The notes beneath the pieces are model-generated. The model had not been told where the DNA came from and searched no databases. It worked only from the letters and a program-made list of their open reading frames with translations. From a virus, in the IMG/VR virus record IMGVR_UViG_3300034122_000877, positions 1-34,210 of that record: a stretch of DNA of 34,210 nt; one strand, 5' to 3'. The position numbers were made by a program, and so were the translations under genes. Each line of letters begins with the position of its first letter. Within the stretch, counting starts at the first letter, position 1. This document shows positions 12,579 through 17,685 of the stretch, in pieces.

Positions 12579-13022
12579 TCAGCCCAAGCCTTTTGATGAG
12601 TTTTTTTTCTGTTGGTGTAATTGGTTTGCTCCCTGTTCGGTTGCTGCCAACTTTTTCAAGATTCGTACAACATAGCTCTTGGATGTATAAAGTTGGGCAG
12701 CAATTTCGTGAGCAGATAGACCTTTGGCGTGCAATTGCGTGATTACCAATGAGATACCTGTGAAGGTATGCACCTCGGTTTTCTGCAATTCCTTGTATCT
12801 TTCATCGGGTGTTTTACCACCCCAAATGCCGTAATCAATCTGCTTTTTCAGTGCATAAGCCAAGCACTCCTTTTCGTGAATACAACTGTGACATATCGCC
12901 TTCAGTTGGTGCAGTCTTTCTGCTTCAAGTTTGCGACCATCGGGGAAAAAGAAATCTTTATCCTCGACCTCGGCGCATCTTGCTTGGTCAAATCGTGGCA
13001 GGTCAACAAAGAAAGTGATCAT
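12579..13022 (-). CDS. whiB-like: WhiB-family protein with extra C-terminal helix-turn-helix
   Basis: The 147 residues from ATG 13022 overlap the nuclease stop (ATGA). Cys16 (ARCAEV), Cys44, Cys47 (ICHSCIH) and Cys53 (KECLAY) match the WhiB 4Fe-4S pattern, followed by the signature GIWGGKTPDER (about 65-75). Most phage WhiB proteins end soon after. This one continues with a helix-turn-helix-like segment (LSAHEIAAQLYTSKSYVVR, about 102-120) and a basic tail. WhiB proteins are confined to actinobacteria and their phages and bind sigma factor region 4. This is the best single host marker, and a likely transcription regulator of phage or host promoters. Confidence 0.92.
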   Translation of the reverse strand: MITFFVDLPRFDQARCAEVEDKDFFFPDGRKLEAERLHQLKAICHSCIHEKECLAYALKKQIDYGIWGGKTPDERYKELQKTEVHTFTGISLVITQLHAKGLSAHEIAAQLYTSKSYVVRILKKLAATEQGANQLHQQKKNSSKGLG

Positions 13023-13369
13023 TGTTTTTCTGCCAACCATTGAGTCAGGTCTTGGATAACCCAAGCCTTTTCAATCCCCGCACTTCTCCGTTTGAGGATT
13101 ATGTAATGCAATGGCACCTGATCAAGTCCACGCGCCTTTGCATAGTTTTCTGCCTCAACCTCGGCTTCACGCCAAAATTCAGGCAAACTTATTGTCTTGC
13201 GATTCTTGAGTTCAAGAATGTATTGCTTGCCGGCAATAACTGCGACAAGATCGCCCTCATCGTTCTTGCCTGCTTTTACCAAACGCTCACATAAGGCACC
13301 GGCACCGCGTAACCAACGCATCACATCGGTTTCAAATTGTGCGCCTTTGCGCCCGTTTGGGTTAGCCAT
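13019..13369 (-). CDS. Holliday junction resolvase-like PD-(D/E)XK nuclease
   Basis: This 116-residue protein opens NGRKGAQFETDVMRWLRGAG with the conserved Glu at about 13. It continues ERLVKAGKNDEGDL (Asp at about 40) and YILELKNRKTISLPEFWREA (E-x-K at about 53-55), then a helix VEAENYAKARG. This is the Hjc/resolvase-like pattern seen in actinophages. It probably resolves branched recombination intermediates. ATGA overlaps link it to WhiB downstream and to the 117-residue gene upstream. A second resolvase-type enzyme, endonuclease VII, is encoded near the terminase. Confidence 0.85.
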   Translation of the reverse strand: MANPNGRKGAQFETDVMRWLRGAGALCERLVKAGKNDEGDLVAVIAGKQYILELKNRKTISLPEFWREAEVEAENYAKARGLDQVPLHYIILKRRSAGIEKAWVIQDLTQWLAEKQ

Positions 13370-13722
13370 TATTTCACAACCCTCAATTTTGCCACTCTTG
13401 TTGCCATTTCATCGGCATTAAAGATTCGGCGCTTTTTGATTGAAGAAATAATGTCTTGGCAAAGATTGAAAGCCTCATCTTCAGTCATTGAGGCAATCAA
13501 GATTGCAGCATCAGGCATTGCATCGCGTGCGCGATCTAGCGCTTCAACTGCTCCTTCATCGCGCAAATTACGGCGATTGGCAGCCTGCAACTCATCAAGG
13601 TCGCGCAATTCAAAATACCCAACAACATCGCTTGCAAGATCAACAACTGCATCTTGCTCTTCAAGGTACAAAATGACCTTGCCCTGATCGGTTGTATGTA
13701 CTGAAAACAACGGGTCACGCAT
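13369..13722 (-). CDS. Acidic helical protein, 117 residues, unknown
   Basis: I chose ATG 13722 (MRDPLFSVHTTDQGKVILYL), which overlaps the small membrane gene's stop by 8 bases. The protein has a short beta-like start and then a long acidic helical region (DLDELQAANRRNLRDEGAVE, ALDRARDAMPDAAILI) and a basic end (KKRRIFNADEMATRVAKL). No catalytic motif or known family is apparent. An extension to 13815 would run over the membrane-protein gene in another frame and is unlikely. Confidence 0.65.
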   Translation of the reverse strand: MRDPLFSVHTTDQGKVILYLEEQDAVVDLASDVVGYFELRDLDELQAANRRNLRDEGAVEALDRARDAMPDAAILIASMTEDEAFNLCQDIISSIKKRRIFNADEMATRVAKLRVVK

Positions 13723-13828
13723 CTTTGTCACCGCGTAGCTCGTCACCGAGAAAATCATCTTTGTAGAAAATTGCAAGGAAACACAAGAAAGTAATTGTGA
13801 TGCCCATTGCAACAATAAAGTATTCCAT
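13715..13828 (-). CDS. 37-residue single-pass membrane protein
   Basis: From ATG 13828, preceded by GAAAGGAT, the peptide starts MEYFIVAMGITITFLCFLAI. It is one hydrophobic helix, followed by a charged cytoplasmic-type tail (FYKDDFLGDELRGDKDA). Its ribosome-binding site can be masked by a hairpin (13833-13855), implying controlled translation. It sits directly after the proteasome-like gene. A role in host membrane takeover or superinfection exclusion would be speculation; I do not recognise a family. Confidence 0.65.
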   Translation of the reverse strand: MEYFIVAMGITITFLCFLAIFYKDDFLGDELRGDKDA

Positions 13829-13832
13829 TTTT

Positions 13833-13875
13833 ATCCTTTCGTTCGGGTAAAGGATTGCACACACTACACCCGAAC
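13833..13875 (-). promoter_or_regulatory. Two mutually exclusive hairpins over a ribosome-binding site
   Basis: On the minus strand GTTCGGGT (13875-13868) can pair with ACCCGAAC (13848-13841), leaving the Shine-Dalgarno sequence GAAAGGAT free. Alternatively ATCCTTT (13855-13849) can pair with AAAGGAT (13839-13833), which hides it. The arms interleave, so both stems cannot easily form together: only one base would bridge the second arm pair. This is the layout of a simple RNA switch controlling the 37-residue membrane protein. Confidence 0.5.
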
Positions 13876-13892
13876 ACCGACAAGGCGCACCG

Positions 13893-14441
13893 TCAGCGTG
13901 TCTGTAATTCCACCTGAAAGGGTGCGCTTGTATTGACATCATATTTTGCAGATACCTCAAGGGCTTTGATCATCTCGCCATCAGCCCATTCTTGCTTGGC
14001 AAGGTTGGGCAGTTGCCCCGCCAAAAAACCCAAGGCGTAGGCAGAGCCTGAGCCGATTCCATAAAGGCCATCTGAACTTTGACTGATGCTCAAGTCATCG
14101 CCAATTTCAAAAAGGTTGGCATCAAAGGCGAGAAGGTAGGAATATGAAATGCCCTCTTTGGTGTAATCGAATCCCTGCGCCTTGAACGCTGCAACCATAC
14201 TTGGAATGATTTTCTTGCCCATAAATCGCACGGGGTCGGTGCCATCGTAAGCCGGTGGTGTCCAATTGTAGGTCAGCACATCCCCTGGCCGACAATCCCC
14301 ACTGACTGCCAAAAGATACTTTTTCAGCTTTACGATCTTGGGCGTGCTTGGACTCAACACCCGCTTGTCACCATCGGTGATTTGGGAATCTGCGGCAAGC
14401 CAAACAAAGCCCTCGCCCTGATACCCGATCACTGTGGTCAT
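13893..14441 (-). CDS. Proteasome/HslV-like Ntn-hydrolase
   Basis: This 182-residue protein has the 20S-beta/HslV fold signature. After removal of Met1 the chain would start TTVIGYQGEG, with Thr1 as nucleophile. Asp falls exactly at position 17 (VWLAADSQITDG) and a Lys at 34 (SPSTPKIVKL) near the canonical Lys33. Next come YLLAVSGDCRPGD (the S-G-D turn), YSYLLAFDANLFEI and YGIGSGSAYALGFLAG, the G-S-G-S loop that completes the active site. The C-terminus VSAKYDVNTSAPFQV matches the family's last conserved strand. It is the first gene of the leftward operon and so probably expressed early. Host-protein degradation or an interplay with the actinobacterial proteasome is inferred. No ATPase partner is visible. 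Confidence 0.85.
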   Translation of the reverse strand: MTTVIGYQGEGFVWLAADSQITDGDKRVLSPSTPKIVKLKKYLLAVSGDCRPGDVLTYNWTPPAYDGTDPVRFMGKKIIPSMVAAFKAQGFDYTKEGISYSYLLAFDANLFEIGDDLSISQSSDGLYGIGSGSAYALGFLAGQLPNLAKQEWADGEMIKALEVSAKYDVNTSAPFQVELQTR

Positions 14442-14447
14442 ACCCCC

Positions 14448-14453
14448 ATTTTA
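14448..14453 (-). promoter_or_regulatory. Candidate -10 (TAAAAT) of the leftward operon, possibly leaderless
   Basis: TAAAAT ends seven bases before the ATG of the proteasome-like gene (14441). A start site 6-8 bases downstream would coincide with the ATG, giving a leaderless message, which is common in actinobacteria. No good -35 is seen at 16-18 bp. The DnaA-box pair lies directly upstream. A GGGGGT run touches the ATG too closely to serve as a normal ribosome-binding site. Confidence 0.42.
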
Positions 14454-14476
14454 GGGCATAAACGGCAAAATGAGAG

Positions 14477-14497
14477 TTATCCACAGGTTGTGGATAA
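14477..14497. other. Two perfect inverted DnaA boxes; candidate origin or operator
   Basis: TTATCCACA (14477-14485), spacer GGT, then TGTGGATAA (14489-14497). Both arms match the consensus DnaA box TTATNCACA exactly and face each other. They lie in the divergent intergenic region between the two transcription units. This could recruit host DnaA for replication initiation or transcription control. An unrelated dimeric repressor recognising the same palindrome is the main alternative. Confidence 0.6.
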
Positions 14498-14512
14498 GTT
14501 TAGGCTCAAAAC

Positions 14513-14534
14513 CGTTACCAAAACGTTACCAAAA
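14513..14534. repeat. Tandem 11-bp repeat (CGTTACCAAAA, two copies)
   Basis: CGTTACCAAAA at 14513-14523 is repeated with no gap at 14524-14534. The 11-bp period places both copies on the same face of the helix, as expected for cooperative protein binding. It lies 15 bases from the DnaA-box pair and could be an iteron or an operator for one of the ribbon-helix-helix proteins encoded rightward. Confidence 0.6.
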
Positions 14535-14540
14535 GGAACC

Positions 14541-14563
14541 CTGTATGGTCGGTGACTGTATGG
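14541..14563. repeat. Direct repeat CTGTATGG, two copies 15 bp apart
   Basis: CTGTATGG occurs at 14541-14548 and again at 14556-14563, just upstream of the candidate rightward promoter. Two eight-base direct repeats in the -35 region are a plausible regulator site, although this short a repeat can arise by chance. Confidence 0.35.
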
Positions 14564-14568
14564 ACAGG

Positions 14569-14577
14569 TGCTAAGAT
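14569..14577 (+). promoter_or_regulatory. Candidate extended -10 promoter for the rightward operon
   Basis: TG, one base, TAAGAT (14572-14577) resembles an extended -10, which can work without a good -35; none is visible. Transcription would begin at about 14584, exactly at the start of the inverted repeat 14584-14608 and 40 bases before the first ATG. Confidence 0.35.
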
Positions 14578-14583
14578 TTGGGT

Positions 14584-14608
14584 ATTGGAAAACGAACGGG
14601 TTTCCAAT
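14584..14608 (+). promoter_or_regulatory. Eight-bp inverted repeat in the rightward leader
   Basis: ATTGGAAA (14584-14591), nine bases, TTTCCAAT (14601-14608) form a perfect inverted repeat between the candidate promoter and the first rightward gene. It could be an operator covering the transcription start, or a 5' mRNA hairpin. The operon encodes at least one ribbon-helix-helix protein that could bind it. Confidence 0.5.
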
Positions 14609-14623
14609 AGAACGGATTACAAA

Positions 14624-14797
14624 ATGAACAAGTTGGATAATTTGTTAGCAATTTTGGTTTCACGTCACGCAGCAAATCTTGGTTTATCTTTGGAATTGCG
14701 TGACCAAATGGTGCGCGAAATGGCAATTCTTGCAGAGCGTGGTTACAACTCACGCGCTGAACTCATTTTACTTACAAAGAAAGCGATTGGTGCCTAA
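14624..14797 (+). CDS. 57-residue helical protein, possibly ribbon-helix-helix-like
   Basis: From ATG 14624 (MNKLDNLLAILVSRHAANLG), a GTG start at 14552 is possible but would begin inside the operator region. The segment LRDQMVREMAILAERGYNSR, followed by AELILLTKKA, looks like the two helices of an Arc/CopG ribbon-helix-helix domain, but the usual N-terminal strand is not obvious. It ends IGA, and the TAA overlaps the next ATG (TAATG). As the first gene of the rightward operon, it could autoregulate; that is inference. Confidence 0.6.
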   Translation: MNKLDNLLAILVSRHAANLGLSLELRDQMVREMAILAERGYNSRAELILLTKKAIGA

Positions 14798-14979
14798 TGA
14801 CTACAGTTCAAGATTTCAAAATTGGAATGATGGTTGAAGTTTCACACATTGGCGGAACTGAGATTGGTCATATTGATCAAATCAATTTCGAATCAGGAAA
14901 AGTTGTTCTTTATTTCCTTGAGGGTTTGAATCTTAATTTCTGCACATTCAACATTTCACAGATTAAGGCGGTTGCATAA
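14797..14979 (+). CDS. Small beta-rich protein, 60 residues, unknown
   Basis: It starts MTTVQDFKIGMMVEVSHIGG and contains strand-turn-strand patterns (GHIDQINFESGKVVLYFLEG) that suggest a small SH3-like barrel. There is no known family that I can name. It is coupled at both ends by TAATG. The end IKAVA with AAGGCGG supplies the ribosome-binding site for the next gene. AT-rich codons, like its neighbours, differ from the leftward genes. Confidence 0.68.
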   Translation: MTTVQDFKIGMMVEVSHIGGTEIGHIDQINFESGKVVLYFLEGLNLNFCTFNISQIKAVA

Positions 14980-15218
14980 TGACTACACAAAAACTTTGGA
15001 TTTCTGACAATGGGGATGTTCTTTGCGAAGATCACTCAGGTATGTATTTGAAATGCGCAATTCAAGCAAAGCCAAAAGCAATTAAGCACAAAACCCCATT
15101 GGGTGATTGGTGCTTGTATTACACACATTTACTTGGTGGCGAGAATCTAGTTTGTGAAACTTGTGTTCCTTGGGATTCACCAAATCATCCATCTAACAAA
15201 ATGAAGGCAGGTGCATAA
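14979..15218 (+). CDS. Small Cys/Trp-rich protein, 79 residues, unknown
   Basis: It starts MTTQKLWISDNGDVLCEDHS and includes YLKCAIQAK, DWCLYYTHLLGG and LVCETCVPWDS. Five Cys, including one CxxC, suggest a zinc site. Small proteins of this sort are common in actinophage early regions, with no assigned role. It is coupled by TAATG on both sides and ends MKAGA. Confidence 0.68.
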   Translation: MTTQKLWISDNGDVLCEDHSGMYLKCAIQAKPKAIKHKTPLGDWCLYYTHLLGGENLVCETCVPWDSPNHPSNKMKAGA

Positions 15219-15349
15219 TGTTCACAATTGAGTTGACACAAGAACAAATTGAATGGCTCAAATATGCGGTTGCCAATTCATCTCAACAAATGTGGGATTA
15301 CACATTGGTAAATTCTATCAATGAGGCGTTAGAGAAGGCGGTTGCCTAA
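15218..15349 (+). CDS. 43-residue helical protein, unknown
   Basis: An ATG at 15218, in a TAATG overlap, opens MFTIELTQEQIEWLKYAVAN followed by SSQQMWDYTLVNSINEALEK and AVA. It is predicted to be helical. No family is known. The end EKAVA carries AAGGCGG, which would act as the ribosome-binding site for the following overlapping gene. Confidence 0.65.
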   Translation: MFTIELTQEQIEWLKYAVANSSQQMWDYTLVNSINEALEKAVA

Positions 15350-15456
15350 TGTCCACCACCGAAAACACCTGCCTCAACTGTGGGGCGCGATTTGATTCAG
15401 TAGCAAAAATGCACGAATGTTTTGATTGTTTTCTCATTAGAGTAGGGGAGAAGTAA
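15349..15456 (+). CDS. 35-residue zinc-ribbon peptide
   Basis: MSTTENTCLNCGARFDSVAK is followed by MHECFDCFLIRVGEK. Two CxxC pairs at residues 8/11 and 24/27 make a compact treble-clef-like zinc site. It starts within a TAATG overlap. Such micro zinc fingers are frequent in phages and usually bind nucleic acid or a host protein; no specific role is visible here. Confidence 0.65.
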   Translation: MSTTENTCLNCGARFDSVAKMHECFDCFLIRVGEK

Positions 15457-15458
15457 AA

Positions 15459-15635
15459 ATGGGTGCAATGAAGAATTTGATGATTGATGCAAGTGACCAA
15501 TTGTTTATCATCAGCCGTGACTTGGAAGAGGCATCGCTGACTGCCGACCTTGATGAGATGAAAAAGGCTCTGCGCCGTGCAATCGTCAACTCAGCTTTGG
15601 CAATCGCCTTTATTGAAGAATTGGGGCAGATATGA
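15459..15635 (+). CDS. 58-residue helical protein, unknown
   Basis: It starts MGAMKNLMIDASDQLFIISR, then DLEEASLTADLDEMKKALRR and AIVNSALAIAFIEELGQI. This is two or three amphipathic helices with no recognised family. It begins two bases after the zinc-ribbon gene's stop, with GGGGAG upstream. The TGA overlaps the next ATG (ATGA). Confidence 0.65.
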   Translation: MGAMKNLMIDASDQLFIISRDLEEASLTADLDEMKKALRRAIVNSALAIAFIEELGQI

Positions 15636-15793
15636 TCACCAAGCGTGGCAAGCGTGTGCGTGCAGTTGCAATCCTCATTGGCGCAATTCTTATATGGCAG
15701 ATTGTTGCCAACTTGTGGTGGGTCGGTAACTCACCCAATGCAGATTTTCTTGGTTGGTGTTGGGGTTCAATGACTGAATGTGAGGTGCTTTGA
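15632..15793 (+). CDS. 53-residue single-pass membrane protein
   Basis: The basic N-terminus MITKRGKRVR is followed by one hydrophobic helix (AVAILIGAILIWQIVANLWW, about residues 11-30) and a short outside tail with two Cys (GWCWGSMTEC). The positive-inside rule predicts N-terminus in, C-terminus out. Function unknown. Its ATG overlaps the previous stop. Membrane placement in an early operon may point to host-envelope modification or superinfection exclusion, but nothing in the sequence proves it. Confidence 0.65.
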   Translation: MITKRGKRVRAVAILIGAILIWQIVANLWWVGNSPNADFLGWCWGSMTECEVL

Positions 15794-15795
15794 TA

Positions 15796-15924
15796 ATGGC
15801 AACACCTATTCGATCAATCCGCATCAGCGCCGATCTATGGCAAAAGGCTACGCAAAAGGCAACCGATGAAGGCAAAAGCGTGTCTGCAGTTGTAGTGCAA
15901 ATGCTTGAGGCATATGTAAAGTGA
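15796..15924 (+). CDS. Ribbon-helix-helix (Arc/CopG-type) DNA-binding protein
   Basis: 42 residues from ATG 15796: strand TPIRSIRISADLW, helix QKATQKATDEGKSV, then SAVVVQMLEAYVK. Spacing and length match the ribbon-helix-helix fold, which binds palindromic or tandem operators as dimers through its N-terminal strand. It is the last gene of the rightward operon, and the perfect terminator begins 11 bases later. The repeats at 14477-14608 are obvious candidate binding sites, so it may control the divergent promoters. Confidence 0.78.
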   Translation: MATPIRSIRISADLWQKATQKATDEGKSVSAVVVQMLEAYVK

Positions 15925-15934
15925 AGTGAAGGCG

Positions 15935-15972
15935 AAAAAGCCACCTGCAGGAACGGCTGCAGGTGGCTTTTT
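15935..15972. terminator. Strong bidirectional intrinsic terminator
   Basis: AAAAAGCCACCTGCAG (15935-15950), six-base loop GAACGG, CTGCAGGTGGCTTTTT (15957-15972) form a perfect 16-bp stem with an 11-bp GC-rich core. It is flanked by A runs and T runs, so it can work on both strands. It ends the rightward operon and, on the other strand, the leftward series whose last gene stops at 15987. Confidence 0.92.
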
Positions 15973-15986
15973 CTATTCGGTCAAAC

Positions 15987-16265
15987 TTATTCAGTGGCGA
16001 TCTCGCCGGAAATACTTGCGTATGCGGCAAGATCAACAAAACTGTCAAGGTGGTCAGGTGATTCAATCAATCGTGCAACCTTAACCAACCCCATACAAAT
16101 TGCAACCTGCGCGGGTGTGATCTCTTGTTCAAGAAAGATTGACCACAAGCTCGCAATGCGTGCGTGATTTGTCAGTGGCTTGCCGTAATTCTTGTTGCGA
16201 TCACCGTGGGTCAGGCGCTTGGCTTCATCTAAAATCTCACCGCGTTCCATCATCCCCCATTTCAT
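15987..16265 (-). CDS. DUF6378-like phage protein
   Basis: 92 residues containing the family pattern GDRNKNYGKPLTNHARIASL, W-x-x-x-L, EITPAQVAICMGLVKVARLI and DSFVDLAAYASISGEIA. Proteins of this domain are widespread in phages as small helical proteins of unknown biochemical role. ATG codons at 16265, 16253 and 16250 are possible starts, all within the glycosyltransferase 3' end. The one at 16250 sits best behind GGGGG. It is the last gene before the terminator. Confidence 0.82.
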   Translation of the reverse strand: MKWGMMERGEILDEAKRLTHGDRNKNYGKPLTNHARIASLWSIFLEQEITPAQVAICMGLVKVARLIESPDHLDSFVDLAAYASISGEIATE

Positions 16266-17307
16266 ACCAACCTTTGCCCCATAGGGTCAAAAGGCGCTCA
16301 AAGTAAGCGTTGTAAGCGGTGCCGATAGTATCAAGGTTGTAGAGAGAAACTGCACGCTCTCGGATTGAGGCGCGGTCTAAGGTTTTGACCTTTTCGGCTG
16401 CATCCATAAATTCAGCCAAGGTGCGACACCTGAAACCTGTCACCCCATCAGGGTTGTTTTCGGTAAATGCTCCCCAATCGGTGGTGATTGTAGGCGTGCC
16501 ACAAGCCTGTGACTCGATGACCACATTGCCAAAAGGTTCGATGTAAAGGGTTGGGGCGAAGGTGGCGATGGCACCGCCCATTAGCTCAGCCCGCTTTTGC
16601 GGGTCAACACTGCCAACAAACTCGCCATATCCTGATTGCTCGCCCGGCCCTGCCAAAATCAGGCGCTTGCCAAGGCGTTCACAGACCTCTTGGGCAATTC
16701 TGTAACCCTTGCGATCAATCAGACGGCCAATGAAAAGGTAGTAATCGCCCTTGCCATCGCCAAGTGGAAACATTTCGGGTTCAAGATAGCCAGGAATGAC
16801 CGCATCAAAGAATTGGCCATCAGCCGTTGTGGGGTTTTTCCACCCTGCATATATTGAGTGCATCCAAGCGTATGACTCAAAGACTCGGTACTTGCTAAAC
16901 ACGCCCCCGTATCCCACGCCAAATTCCACCGCAATTGCGGTGGGAAAGGCATCGGCAATGGGCTTGTGAGCGCCCCCGCCGATGAGGCAAATGAAATCCT
17001 TTTGCTCAAAACGCTGCCCGATGCCGGCAATGACATTGGCGTTGAATGTCTGCCAATGGGGCAGGGATGTATCAAATGAAACTGAGGTGTAATGATTGGT
17101 GCCTTGAGCCGTTGCACGCATTGTTTCTGAGATGCAGGTGATCAGCTCATCTTCAACGCCTTCAGATTGCTCACCGGCGTACAAATAAACTGTGTGACCT
17201 TGAGCCTTCATCATCATTACGAACCGGCGCACCTTTTCAGTAAAGGCACAACCGGCATATTCTTTCGTGACTTGCGTGTGAGGCAGTGCTACAACGTGAA
17301 AACGCAT
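16237..17307 (-). CDS. GT-B fold glycosyltransferase (GT4-like)
   Basis: This 356-residue protein has an N-terminal Rossmann domain (MRFHVVALPHTQVTKEYAGC, VRRFVMMMKAQGHTVYLYAG). The C-terminal donor-binding domain is clear: YYLFIGRLIDRKGYRIAQEV, KRLILAGPG, then TLYIEPFGNVVIESQACGTP with the E-x7-E motif, and TGFRCRTLAEF. It transfers sugar from an activated donor. Its position after the adhesin genes suggests glycosylation of tail fibres or of host surface glycans. Its ribosome-binding site lies inside a GATTC/GAATC palindrome identical to that before the GT2 gene at 31226. Confidence 0.9.
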   Translation of the reverse strand: MRFHVVALPHTQVTKEYAGCAFTEKVRRFVMMMKAQGHTVYLYAGEQSEGVEDELITCISETMRATAQGTNHYTSVSFDTSLPHWQTFNANVIAGIGQRFEQKDFICLIGGGAHKPIADAFPTAIAVEFGVGYGGVFSKYRVFESYAWMHSIYAGWKNPTTADGQFFDAVIPGYLEPEMFPLGDGKGDYYLFIGRLIDRKGYRIAQEVCERLGKRLILAGPGEQSGYGEFVGSVDPQKRAELMGGAIATFAPTLYIEPFGNVVIESQACGTPTITTDWGAFTENNPDGVTGFRCRTLAEFMDAAEKVKTLDRASIRERAVSLYNLDTIGTAYNAYFERLLTLWGKGWYEMGDDGTR

Positions 17308-17308
17308 T

Positions 17309-17322
17309 GATTCCCCCGAATC
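17309..17322 (-). promoter_or_regulatory. Palindromic ribosome-binding site (GATTCGGGGGAATC), copy 1
   Basis: GATTC, GGGG, GAATC ends one base before the ATG of the GT-B gene. The Shine-Dalgarno run GGGGGA is in the loop and 3' arm of a 5-bp hairpin. The identical 14 bases occur at 31228-31241 before the other glycosyltransferase, also one base from its ATG. I saw no third copy. Confidence 0.65.
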
Positions 17323-17325
17323 GTT

Positions 17326-17685
17326 TTATTCTGTTGGAAGTGTTATTGCCTGCCAATTGAGATCAGCCTCAACCCATTGGTACATAAGTCCATCTGTTGG
17401 GTAAGGCGTTGGTGCCTGCCAACGGCAAGTTTCTTCATCAAGTACCCAAGAGTCAAAAGGCTTTGGTGCAATGAAGGCATCGCGTGCCTCATCAAAGTAA
17501 TACCCAATGCCCGCGTAGTTCTTGCGGTAGTTGTTGTTGTAGCTTGTGCGCTTGCATACCTGCCCGCGAAAATCACCGTACCATTTCTCCCAATCGGAAA
17601 TGCCATCAACAACTTCATCTTCATTGCGCCCTGGGATAACCTCAGTGACGATGTTGTTCTCATCAAGAAATGCGTAGTGTGCCAT
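17326..17685 (-). CDS. Fibre-associated small phage protein
   Basis: 119 residues starting MAHYAFLDENNIVTEVIPGR, with central YNNNYRKNYAGIGYYFDEAR and the Pro/Trp-rich stretch FIAPKPFDSWVLDEETCRWQ followed by a repeat-like end (MYQWVEADLNWQAI). Proteins with this FIAPKPFxSW pattern are common in marine and freshwater phages beside fibre genes; no function is established. A tail-fibre chaperone or structural role is inferred from position. The ATG overlaps the stop of the glycine-rich gene. Confidence 0.7.
   Translation of the reverse strand: MAHYAFLDENNIVTEVIPGRNEDEVVDGISDWEKWYGDFRGQVCKRTSYNNNYRKNYAGIGYYFDEARDAFIAPKPFDSWVLDEETCRWQAPTPYPTDGLMYQWVEADLNWQAITLPTE

Noticed and set aside
14442-15972. 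Lysogeny switch (repressor/integrase) in the divergent region
   Set aside because: No integrase, excisionase, or att-like tRNA match is found. The ribbon-helix-helix protein alone does not make a lysogeny module.
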